Source of the DNA: Gammaproteobacteria bacterium | GTDB taxonomy: Bacteria > Pseudomonadota > Gammaproteobacteria > JABCZS01 | Reading direction: 5' to 3' | DNA length: 48,000 nucleotides | Assembly (NCBI GenBank): GCA_013289085.1 | Contig: JABDAR010000006.1 | Location: 1 to 48,000 of the forward strand | Shown here: one piece after another, positions 34,675 to 42,413 of the stretch | Position numbering within the stretch: the stretch's first letter is position 1 | How the letters are laid out: every line of letters starts with the position of its first letter | Translations under genes and position numbers: made by a program | Notes under the pieces: generated by a model | Databases searched by the model: none | What the model was told of the DNA's origin: nothing | Seen by the model: the letters and a program-made list of their open reading frames with translations, nothing else

Positions 34675-35463
34675 ATGCATACAAAAACAGCACAATATCA
34701 TTGCCTGCGACAAGAAAAACAAAATCATGTTTATCAACAAGAATTATTAGTCGTCGAACGCGCCCTGCAAATTATGGTCAATTTCAAAGAATTTTCCATT
34801 ACCATGCAAACTCCGGGTGATGAACGTTATTTAGTGCGCGGCTTATTACATGCAGAAGGATTTAATCATTCAGAATTCAAAAGTTACACCCAAAAAGAAG
34901 AAACTTTTGGCACCATAGTCAGTGTTGAAGTCGCTTGTAAAAAACCCATCCTCAATATTAGAACTTTAAGTTCTACTTCTTCTTGCGGTCTTTGCGGTAA
35001 AAAAAGTCTTAATAATTTATTTGATTCTATAGTCCCTGTGCAAACTGATCATTTTATCAATGCAGAAATGATTGCAGATCAATATCAATCTATTGCAAAA
35101 TTACAAGACATATTTTCCAAAACCGGTGGCTGTCATGCCGCTTCTGCTTTAAATACAGAAGGCGAAGTATTGTGTGTATTTGAAGATATTGGCAGACATA
35201 ATGCCGTTGATAAAGTCATAGGTTATCTTCTGGAAAATGATTTATTAACACAAGCCAAGGTATTAACTGTCAGTGGCCGAGTTTCATTTGAAATTATTCA
35301 AAAATGCGCAAGAGCGCAAATCCCTATTTTAACCGCTATTTCTGCGCCAAGCTCTTTGGCAATTGAAATGGCTGAAAAAGCGAATATTACCTTAGCTGCA
35401 TTTTGTCGTGATAAACGTGCTACATTTTATAGTGGACTTCATCGGGTGGATTATGTGCTATAG
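34675..35463 (+). CDS. fdhD: Sulfurtransferase FdhD (formate dehydrogenase accessory protein)
   Basis: FdhD passes sulfur from IscS to the bis-MGD cofactor of formate-dehydrogenase-type enzymes, making the active metal-SH. The 262-residue protein has the cysteine loop SSCGLCGKKS (C104, C107), GGCHAASALNTEGEV and EDIGRHNAVDKVIG, then SGRVSFEIIQKCARAQIPI and AAFCRDKRATFY, all family marks. Its only partner nearby is the YdeP-type enzyme, divergently encoded. The last 13 bases overlap the end of the Cache-FUSC gene. Confidence 0.95.
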   Translation: MHTKTAQYHCLRQEKQNHVYQQELLVVERALQIMVNFKEFSITMQTPGDERYLVRGLLHAEGFNHSEFKSYTQKEETFGTIVSVEVACKKPILNIRTLSSTSSCGLCGKKSLNNLFDSIVPVQTDHFINAEMIADQYQSIAKLQDIFSKTGGCHAASALNTEGEVLCVFEDIGRHNAVDKVIGYLLENDLLTQAKVLTVSGRVSFEIIQKCARAQIPILTAISAPSSLAIEMAEKANITLAAFCRDKRATFYSGLHRVDYVL

Positions 35464-36653
35464 ACAGACCTTGAGAGTTCCTCAAGTAATTGCTGGGTTT
35501 GCAATATCAATTGATCATTTCTCAGCTGGTTTTGAAGAAATATCCGCCTTATATTATGATATACCTGCTGCATTTTTTCTCTAAACTCATTTGAGTCATC
35601 CTCTAAAGTTTTATTGAGAATATCAAATTTTGTGGTTTCGATAAACGCATATAAGTCAAGAACGCTCACATTAAATTGATTACTTTCTTTTAAATAATGT
35701 GCACGTCGTATGGATTGCTGGGTCACTATCTGAAATAATTCATTTAAATGAACCATAATTTTCTCTTGTAAATCAAAATAGAATTTACGAGATAGATTAA
35801 CTTTTCTAAAGACTAAATAATCAAATATGATACAAATTGCAAATGCCGATAAAGTAAATAATAGATACTCGAATAAAAAATTAACTACTGAATTATTGCT
35901 ACTTTTATAAAAATCTGAACCTAATACACTTAAAGCCACAATAAAAGCGGATAAATACATAAAGCTTCTACCCACGAAAAAGAAAGTCATAAAAACGAGG
36001 ATGGGCACAATAAAAATAATAAAGCGATAATCAATTTGACCGAGTAACCAAATAAAATAACCCACAAATAGGCCAAAAATCACTCCAAAAACCCTTTCTT
36101 TGTTTCGACGTAGGCTGGCACCTTTATCAAATCCAGCATATATCAGCATGACAGTAAAACCTATCCATGCTACATGAGGATTTGTAGTGAGCAATTGGAT
36201 GAATATGGCCACAGAGAAAACTATACAAATCTGAAATGCACGTGCCTCACGATATGACCTTTTGCGTAATCCAACAAACAGTATGCCAATGACATTTTCA
36301 TGCTCATCAAAGATAGGATCATATTTCGTGATATATTCTACGCCAAAAAGATTTACAGTATCGGCAAAGCTTTCACCATTTTGAATTTTTGCATAAGCAG
36401 GATTAGAATGATCTAATAAGGTGCCTACCGCCGTCGTTCCATCACGCTGGCGCAAAGTGGTGGCAATTCGAACGAACTCATCTTTGGATTTTACAAATAC
36501 TGTAGCAATACAGTTATGTTTTTTTGAAAATGATTCAACCATCTGAGTATCGAATGTAGCATCATCAACAATGTCATGGCCTGCACACTGCTCTGCAAAC
36601 TGATCTGACAAGTTTTCAATATCTGCTTCAGACGTTCTCCTCCACCATTTCAT
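35451..36653 (-). CDS. Cache-domain protein fused to C-terminal half of a FUSC exporter
   Basis: The 400-residue protein begins with a Cache_3/Cache_2-like sensor (about 40-130: CIATVFVKSKDEFVRIATTL, DGTTAVGTLL, YITKYDPIFDEHENVIGILF) without a preceding membrane helix. It is followed by a FUSC membrane block (about 135-290, around WIGFTVMLIYAGFDKGASLRRNKERVFG) and a helical cytoplasmic tail. The start ATG comes one base after the stop of the FUSC N-half gene (TAG-T-ATG), with GGAG about 10 bases upstream. So the two halves are translationally coupled and probably form one exporter. A sensor domain at this place in a FUSC protein is unusual. It is last in the operon. Confidence 0.85.
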   Translation of the reverse strand: MKWWRRTSEADIENLSDQFAEQCAGHDIVDDATFDTQMVESFSKKHNCIATVFVKSKDEFVRIATTLRQRDGTTAVGTLLDHSNPAYAKIQNGESFADTVNLFGVEYITKYDPIFDEHENVIGILFVGLRKRSYREARAFQICIVFSVAIFIQLLTTNPHVAWIGFTVMLIYAGFDKGASLRRNKERVFGVIFGLFVGYFIWLLGQIDYRFIIFIVPILVFMTFFFVGRSFMYLSAFIVALSVLGSDFYKSSNNSVVNFLFEYLLFTLSAFAICIIFDYLVFRKVNLSRKFYFDLQEKIMVHLNELFQIVTQQSIRRAHYLKESNQFNVSVLDLYAFIETTKFDILNKTLEDDSNEFREKMQQVYHNIRRIFLQNQLRNDQLILQTQQLLEELSRSVYST

Positions 36654-36654
36654 A

Positions 36655-37563
36655 CTAATTCTTCTCCATCTTTAATACATAATTCCAAGAATGAATGATT
36701 TTATCTAACTCCATGAAAGAAGTGTTCTTGAGTTCACAAGGTCTTTCTTGTTCAACAGCAGCTTTGAACGTCGTTAACTCTTCGATCAGCACATTAATCT
36801 TTTGCTCATCGAATATCAGTTCGTCATATTCAGGAACACATATCTTTAAATGCAGATCATTGAGCAAGCAACTTATTTTCAATATTGAATAAGTAGGAAA
36901 ATCACGCGGTAACATATTCGCATAACGAAATAAGCGCGTGGTATGACCTTTTACAGGGTCAAATATAATTTCCTTATGTTGCAATATGATGGATGCATGT
37001 TCAATGATTTGCTGGGTTAGCAATAATACTGCTCTTAACCACAATCGATAATAATAACTCAGCGGAAAACATAAAAGCGCCCCAAAAATAACTGCCATGG
37101 CCAATAAAAGGGTTAACGTATTATTCGCAATATAATAAAAGTTGGTATTAGATTCTTCATATAATAACGAATAAGCACCCATGGCTAATGAAATAGGTAC
37201 AATAGAGACTACATAGACTTGTTTATTGATCACAGAATAATATAGTATAAGTGAATAAAAAAATACCAGTACAAAAATAAACCAATAAGCTGCAAAGTAA
37301 TCAAAAACGAAAACAGTGATAATAGAAAAAATCATACAATGAAAAAAGTTTCGATATTTTTCTGCTATCGTTTGCCCCGCAATCTCGGCTATCATACTAA
37401 AAACAGGCGCAAAGAAAAAATAAAAATAGGGATTAGGTATAGGCAGCGCGAAGTTGACTGCAAACAATATCATGACGATATAAACTACTTTGATCCCATT
37501 AAGGCGTTGTTCACCATAAGGATCATAAGCCTCTATACGTTCATTGAGTGCTGATATACACAT
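36655..37563 (-). CDS. FUSC-family exporter, N-terminal half
   Basis: A 302-residue protein of about five to six membrane helices (about 25-170) followed by a cytoplasmic helical part (about 175-300); YIVMILFAVNFALPIPNP and the succeeding segment resemble the first half of AaeB/YccS-type proteins. The start is either the GTG at 37569 or this ATG two codons in. Neither has a strong site, and it overlaps the HlyD gene by 23 bases. The second half is encoded next, so the complete channel needs both gene products. Confidence 0.8.
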   Translation of the reverse strand: MCISALNERIEAYDPYGEQRLNGIKVVYIVMILFAVNFALPIPNPYFYFFFAPVFSMIAEIAGQTIAEKYRNFFHCMIFSIITVFVFDYFAAYWFIFVLVFFYSLILYYSVINKQVYVVSIVPISLAMGAYSLLYEESNTNFYYIANNTLTLLLAMAVIFGALLCFPLSYYYRLWLRAVLLLTQQIIEHASIILQHKEIIFDPVKGHTTRLFRYANMLPRDFPTYSILKISCLLNDLHLKICVPEYDELIFDEQKINVLIEELTTFKAAVEQERPCELKNTSFMELDKIIHSWNYVLKMEKN

Positions 37564-38542
37564 AGGCACTAGCCCCAGGATTGAAGGGGTAATCTGGATC
37601 AGGATCTAATATTTCTATTTGGATAGGGAAACGCTGTGGTTCTAATAACCATTGATTAGTCTGAGAGATTTTTTGTTGTTGAGTACGTGGATCAGTAATT
37701 TTTCGATCCGCAGCCCACATCGTATTGACAACGACGCCATGAAATATTTTATCAAAATAGTAAGTGCGCAGCATAATAGTAGCCTTATCTCCCACCCTCA
37801 CATTGCGTAAGTCCGTTTCGTTAAAATTCGCTTGAACCCACCATTTGGAAGTATCAATAAATGAAAATAAAGGCTCACGGATTTTTACGGGTGTGCCTAC
37901 GCCAATATATAAATTATCAATAACGCCATCGGATGGTGCTTTGACTACAGTTAAATCTAAATTTACTTTTGCATTATCCATGTCTGCTTTTAATACTTGA
38001 ATCAATTTCTTTTGCTGAACAATTTGTTGATCTTCCACAGCAATTTGTCTTTTAAATGAGTCCATAGTATTTTCTAAAGCTTGTAAATTATAATGCAGTT
38101 CTTTGACTTCAAGCTTTGATAAAGCTTGCGCTACACTTTGCGCATTTTTTAAATCATATTCATATTGGGCGCGCTCGTATTCAAATTTAGCGACATTAAG
38201 CAAGGCTCTGGTTTTATCTGTTTGCCGCTCAATCACTTTTACATGTTCAATGGCTTCTTCATATTTTGCTTTAGCACTTTCATAGGCCAATTGATAAGGC
38301 GGTTGATACACCATAAATAATGGGTCGCCCTCTTTGACCATACTGCCATTTTCCACATAAATTTCGGTAATAAATCCCGATACATCAGCAGCAATCGGTG
38401 TGACATTAGTCACTAAAAACGCATGTCCAGTAAAGGGGATCAAATAAGAAAAGATATAATAAATGAAAATAATCACACTGGTGACAATGACAACTATGGG
38501 TAAATTTATTTTATCTTTTGCTACTTTAAATATCTTCAACAT
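37541..38542 (-). CDS. HlyD-family membrane-fusion (adaptor) protein
   Basis: The 333-residue periplasmic adaptor has one N-terminal membrane anchor (about 12-35), a lipoyl-like half (ITEIYVENGSMVKEGDPLF), a long coiled-coil hairpin (about 85-190), the second lipoyl half (APSDGVIDNLYIGVGTPVK), then a beta-barrel part (VRVGDKATIMLRTYYF). It should bridge the inner-membrane FUSC pair to the NodT channel. It resembles AaeA/EmrA-type proteins. It overlaps the NodT gene by 17 bases and the FUSC gene at its other end. Confidence 0.92.
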   Translation of the reverse strand: MLKIFKVAKDKINLPIVVIVTSVIIFIYYIFSYLIPFTGHAFLVTNVTPIAADVSGFITEIYVENGSMVKEGDPLFMVYQPPYQLAYESAKAKYEEAIEHVKVIERQTDKTRALLNVAKFEYERAQYEYDLKNAQSVAQALSKLEVKELHYNLQALENTMDSFKRQIAVEDQQIVQQKKLIQVLKADMDNAKVNLDLTVVKAPSDGVIDNLYIGVGTPVKIREPLFSFIDTSKWWVQANFNETDLRNVRVGDKATIMLRTYYFDKIFHGVVVNTMWAADRKITDPRTQQQKISQTNQWLLEPQRFPIQIEILDPDPDYPFNPGASAYVYISTQ

Positions 38543-39926
38543 CGCTATCCTCTAGTCCTTCAGAATCAGGTGTATAATTGTAACCCACAGCTAAATCTTG
38601 ATAAAGATTTACTATCGTCATGAATTGATCTAATTTAAATTGGTTCACTTCGATCGCCAATTCATGGAGTAAAATTCTCTCCTCAATCAGCGCCAGATAA
38701 CTAATAACACCTCTTTGGTATAAATCATTATTAAAATTAAATACCTTCTGCGTATGTTGCTCAGCTGTTAACAAATAATCCAAGCGCTTAGTGTATAAGT
38801 CATGGGCTGATAAATCATTATTCACATCTCGCAGTACTCTAAGCAAGGTATCAGTATAGCGATAATAAGACGCTTTATTTAAACCTTTGTTTTTTGCAAT
38901 TTCTCCATAAACCGAGGCCTTAAGCACAGGAACCTCTAACAAAAATTCATTAAAAGCGAAAAACTGGCCTAAATCCCAACCTTTGGACGTCTTTGCAATA
39001 TCACCATACGCGCCTCTTAATTCAATTGTGGGTAATAAATGTGAAAATGCAATACCTATGTCTTCATTAGAAGCGGCTAATTCTTGTGCGGCAACTTGCA
39101 TATCCGGTCTATTTTCAATGACATTAAAGGGTAATGTGCCAACAATCATATGTTCGCCATTTAATTGGTTAAACGTGCGCGCTGGTGTCAGCTCCCCCGG
39201 AGCTTCATTGATTAAATAATGCAGCGCATTTTGGCTAATAATAATATTTTGTTGAACTACTTTTTCACGGGCTTTGATACGTTGCAACGCAGCATGTGCC
39301 CTTTCGACTTCTATTTGTGCGTATAAACCGCCTTCATGCATATTTTGCGCAATATCCACCAATTGCGCAAAATCCTTTTCTAGTCTTGTTAATAAAGCCA
39401 ATTGCTCTATTTGACTTACATAATTAAAATAGCTCCCTGCTACTTGGCCAATCACCGCCAAACGTACCCCATCTCGCATGGATTCACTGGCTTCTAATTC
39501 ATAGCCCGCTTTATTTTGTTCTTTAATTTGTTTAAAAATATTGATAGCGTATCGAGGTACAATGGCAAATACAACACCGGGGAATCCCGTATCTGGCCAT
39601 GAGGAATAACCCCCTATCGCATCGGCTTCCGGAATCCATTGCAATTGCACACGTTTTAATTCACCTTCCGCAGCTTCAACATTGGCCATGGCGACTTGAA
39701 TATCATTGTTATACAGCAAAGCTTTATCGACAAGTTCATTCAGAGTAGGATCATCAAATTGCTGCCACCAAGGCAGATTCACCAAATCTTCGTCGGCATT
39801 GATATAGTTATCATCACTGGCATGCCATGCGTTGGGAACATCTAGCACGACATCATCTGGCGTATATTGGCTGCAAGATACCAGCAAAAAACTAAATATG
39901 AATATGATGATGAAAACTTTTTTCAT
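38526..39926 (-). CDS. NodT-family outer-membrane efflux lipoprotein
   Basis: The 466-residue protein has a lipoprotein signal ending in LLVSC, the cysteine to be lipidated, and then two repeats of the TolC fold (PWWQQFDDPTLNELVDKAL at the start of repeat 1, ENRPDMQVAAQELAASN at repeat 2). It forms the outer channel of the tripartite pump with the HlyD adaptor. Its ATG shares one base with the stop of the small CydX-like gene (TGATG), which ties it translationally to the oxidase genes. Confidence 0.92.
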   Translation of the reverse strand: MKKVFIIIFIFSFLLVSCSQYTPDDVVLDVPNAWHASDDNYINADEDLVNLPWWQQFDDPTLNELVDKALLYNNDIQVAMANVEAAEGELKRVQLQWIPEADAIGGYSSWPDTGFPGVVFAIVPRYAINIFKQIKEQNKAGYELEASESMRDGVRLAVIGQVAGSYFNYVSQIEQLALLTRLEKDFAQLVDIAQNMHEGGLYAQIEVERAHAALQRIKAREKVVQQNIIISQNALHYLINEAPGELTPARTFNQLNGEHMIVGTLPFNVIENRPDMQVAAQELAASNEDIGIAFSHLLPTIELRGAYGDIAKTSKGWDLGQFFAFNEFLLEVPVLKASVYGEIAKNKGLNKASYYRYTDTLLRVLRDVNNDLSAHDLYTKRLDYLLTAEQHTQKVFNFNNDLYQRGVISYLALIEERILLHELAIEVNQFKLDQFMTIVNLYQDLAVGYNYTPDSEGLEDSDVEDI

Positions 39927-40075
39927 CAATTGAGTGTAGCAGAGTTCATTAATATTTTAATTGGATAAGTTAAAGCGATAACCGTCAATAAGCCACTGAT
40001 CCATAAAACAATAAACCACAGCCATTGGCGAATTTTGGGATGCTGCATCAGCCATTGTTTAATACGTATGTTCAT
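39926..40075 (-). CDS. CydX/DUF2474-like small subunit of the bd oxidase
   Basis: The 49-residue protein is one amphipathic N-terminus followed by a single membrane helix (WLWFIVLWISGLLTVIAL), with a basic-to-hydrophobic end near YPIKILM. DUF2474 proteins occupy just this position after cioAB and resemble it in the W-x2-FIVLW stretch. CydX-like subunits stabilise the heme centres of bd oxidases. It overlaps the end of cioB by 17 bases and the NodT start by one, so it is certainly within the operon. The family assignment is from short similarity. Confidence 0.75.
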   Translation of the reverse strand: MNIRIKQWLMQHPKIRQWLWFIVLWISGLLTVIALTYPIKILMNSATLN

Positions 40076-41081
40076 GATCGCTCTTCCCACGAAAGGTATA
40101 ATAACTATATGCTGTGTACCCTAAGATAAGTGGTAATAATGGGACAATACCAACCAACAATAAAGACAAACTAGGACCCGCGGCTGCAGCGTCAGTTATC
40201 GTATAATGAAATGGAACTATCCAAGGATAAATACTCAAACCAAATCCTAAATATCCCATAGCAAAAATCGTTAGCGTTAAAAGAAATGGTCGAGATTCTT
40301 TGTGAGCACCATATAAATCATGCCACAATAATAAAAATAATAGTAATGTAATAATGGGAATGGGCAATAAATAATAAAAATTCGGTAAGCTAAACCAAAA
40401 ATGTCGAATATGTTCATGTATTAATGGCATGCAAATACTCACTAATATCATCGAAATACCCACAAAAGTTAATACATAAGCAGCAACCTTGCGTGCCCAT
40501 GCTTGAGTAATGTCTTCTGTTTTCATAATAAGCCAAGTTGCACCTAATAAAGCATAACCAAATACAACAGCAATACCGGTCATCATGCTAAAACCTGTGG
40601 CCCAATCAAAAGGACCGCCAACAAAATTACGACCATCTACTGCTACACCTTGAACAAATGAGCCTAAAATCACGCCTTGCATAAACGCTGCACCTAACGA
40701 TCCAAAATGAAAAGCATAATCCCATAAAAAACGCCCCAAGCCTTCTGATTTAAAACGAAATTCAAAGGCAACACCACGCATGATCAAGCACAATAACATT
40801 ATAATAATAGGCATATAAAATGCGGGCATTAAGATAGCATATGCCAATGGAAAAGCGGCTAGCATGCCACCCCCACCTAATACTAACCAAGTTTCATTAC
40901 CATCCCAAAACGGTACTACTGAATTCATCATTCGATTGCGACATTTATCACTGGGTGCAAAAGGAAAGATAATGCCTACACCTAAATCAAAACCATCTAA
41001 TAACACATATAAGAATACCGCTAAAGCGATCAGGCCACCCCAGATCAAAGGTAAATCTATCATGGTAGAAAAATCAAACAT
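40059..41081 (-). CDS. cioB: Cytochrome bd-type quinol oxidase subunit II (CydB/CioB)
   Basis: This 340-residue subunit has eight membrane helices, beginning LPLIWGGLIALAVFLYVLLDGFDLG, with the conserved FDLGVGIIFPF and WDGNETWLVLGGGGMLAAFP. It supports heme binding and oxygen access of the oxidase. It overlaps the cioA stop by 8 bases. Length and Cio-like partner favour the cyanide-insensitive type, but CydB and CioB are hard to separate by this subunit. Confidence 0.93.
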   Translation of the reverse strand: MFDFSTMIDLPLIWGGLIALAVFLYVLLDGFDLGVGIIFPFAPSDKCRNRMMNSVVPFWDGNETWLVLGGGGMLAAFPLAYAILMPAFYMPIIIMLLCLIMRGVAFEFRFKSEGLGRFLWDYAFHFGSLGAAFMQGVILGSFVQGVAVDGRNFVGGPFDWATGFSMMTGIAVVFGYALLGATWLIMKTEDITQAWARKVAAYVLTFVGISMILVSICMPLIHEHIRHFWFSLPNFYYLLPIPIITLLLFLLLWHDLYGAHKESRPFLLTLTIFAMGYLGFGLSIYPWIVPFHYTITDAAAAGPSLSLLLVGIVPLLPLILGYTAYSYYTFRGKSDHEHTY

Positions 41082-42408
41082 GTTGATCTCCTTCTGGGAT
41101 CCCTTTAAAAATTAACTTTAAAATATAATAAGTGCCAGCGCCGAATACCAAAGTATACATGACAACAAAAGCCAATAATGACCAAAGTACTTGTGGACCT
41201 AATATTGCAGGAGACACAGATTCAACTGTGCGGATAACACCATAAGCAGTATAAGGCTGACGGCCAATTTCAGTGACAAACCAACCGGCAAGTAGCGCAA
41301 TAAAACCAGATGGCATCATTAACATCCACCAAGCCTGCAGTGGCCGTGAGTCAAATAATTTTCCACGAAAATAATATATCGTAGAAACTATTCCAATCAA
41401 TATCATTAAAAAACCTATCCCAACCATGACTCTAAAAGAAAAAAACACCCAAGCCACCGGCGGCCTGTCTTCTTTAGGCCATTCTTTTAAGCCTTTTATT
41501 TCACCATCCCATGTGTGAGTTAAAATTAAACTCGCTAAATGTGGAATGATAATTTCATAATGATTCGTTTCAGTTTCTTGATCGGGCCAAGCAAATAAAC
41601 GTAAGCCTGCATTAGTTTCAGTATCCCAAATCCCTTCCATTGCCGCGACTTTTGCAGGCTGATGTTCCAGTGTATTTAAACCATGTAAATCACCGATAAA
41701 TACTTGTAAAGGCGCAACCAATATCGCCATCATAGTCGCCATGCCTAACATAATTTTGGCCTGCGGCATATGACGTTTATTCCACAAATAAAACGCACCC
41801 ACACCACCAATCACAAACGCGGAAGTTAAATAAGCGGCTGTAACCATATGTGCAAATCGATAAGGAAAAGACGGATTGAAAACAATCTCTAACCAACTGG
41901 TTGGATATAAGCGACCATCTGCGCCCATCTCAAAACCTTGCGGGGTTTGCATCCAACTATTGGCAGCTAAAATCCAAAAAGCAGAAATGATGGTGCCAAT
42001 AGCCACAATAATCGTTGCCACAAAATGCATGCGCGGACTCACGCGCCCCCAGCCAAATAACATAATCCCTAAAAAAGACGCTTCTAAGAAAAATGCTGTT
42101 AATACTTCAAAACCCATTAAAGGTCCAATCACATTTCCGACTCTGTCAGAAAACACCGACCAATTCGTCCCAAATTGGTAAGACATAACCACACCTGAAA
42201 CTACGCCCATACCAAAGGCTACTGCAAAAATTTTAATCCAAAATTTATAAATTTGATAATAATTGGAATTACCCGTCTTTAGCCAAAGACCTTCAATGAC
42301 GACTAAAAAACTCGCAAGCCCTATGGTGAGGGCTGGAAATACGATATGAAAACTTATTGTAAAAGCAAATTGAATTCTGGCTAAGAGTATGGGGTCAAGA
42401 TCAAACAT
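41074..42408 (-). CDS. cioA: Cytochrome bd-type quinol oxidase subunit I (CioA-like, short Q-loop)
   Basis: Subunit I oxidises ubiquinol or menaquinol and reduces oxygen to water with three hemes. The 444-residue protein has the heme b595 ligand His21 in ISFHIVFP, the region around PYRFAHMVTAAYL with the heme b558 histidine, and GRQPYTAYGVIRT. The quinol loop lacks the long insert of E. coli CydA, so it is short, as in CioA of Pseudomonas, which is poorly sensitive to cyanide. It starts 5 bases after ptsP ends, apparently without its own promoter. Confidence 0.94.
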   Translation of the reverse strand: MFDLDPILLARIQFAFTISFHIVFPALTIGLASFLVVIEGLWLKTGNSNYYQIYKFWIKIFAVAFGMGVVSGVVMSYQFGTNWSVFSDRVGNVIGPLMGFEVLTAFFLEASFLGIMLFGWGRVSPRMHFVATIIVAIGTIISAFWILAANSWMQTPQGFEMGADGRLYPTSWLEIVFNPSFPYRFAHMVTAAYLTSAFVIGGVGAFYLWNKRHMPQAKIMLGMATMMAILVAPLQVFIGDLHGLNTLEHQPAKVAAMEGIWDTETNAGLRLFAWPDQETETNHYEIIIPHLASLILTHTWDGEIKGLKEWPKEDRPPVAWVFFSFRVMVGIGFLMILIGIVSTIYYFRGKLFDSRPLQAWWMLMMPSGFIALLAGWFVTEIGRQPYTAYGVIRTVESVSPAILGPQVLWSLLAFVVMYTLVFGAGTYYILKLIFKGIPEGDQHV

Positions 42409-42413
42409 ATCAA

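Noticed and set aside
36655-36657. The FUSC gene pair as a sequencing frameshift of one gene
   Set aside because: The second half has its own ATG one base after the stop, a GGAG upstream and an extra Cache domain, so coupled genes explain it better; a frameshift cannot be fully excluded without reads.
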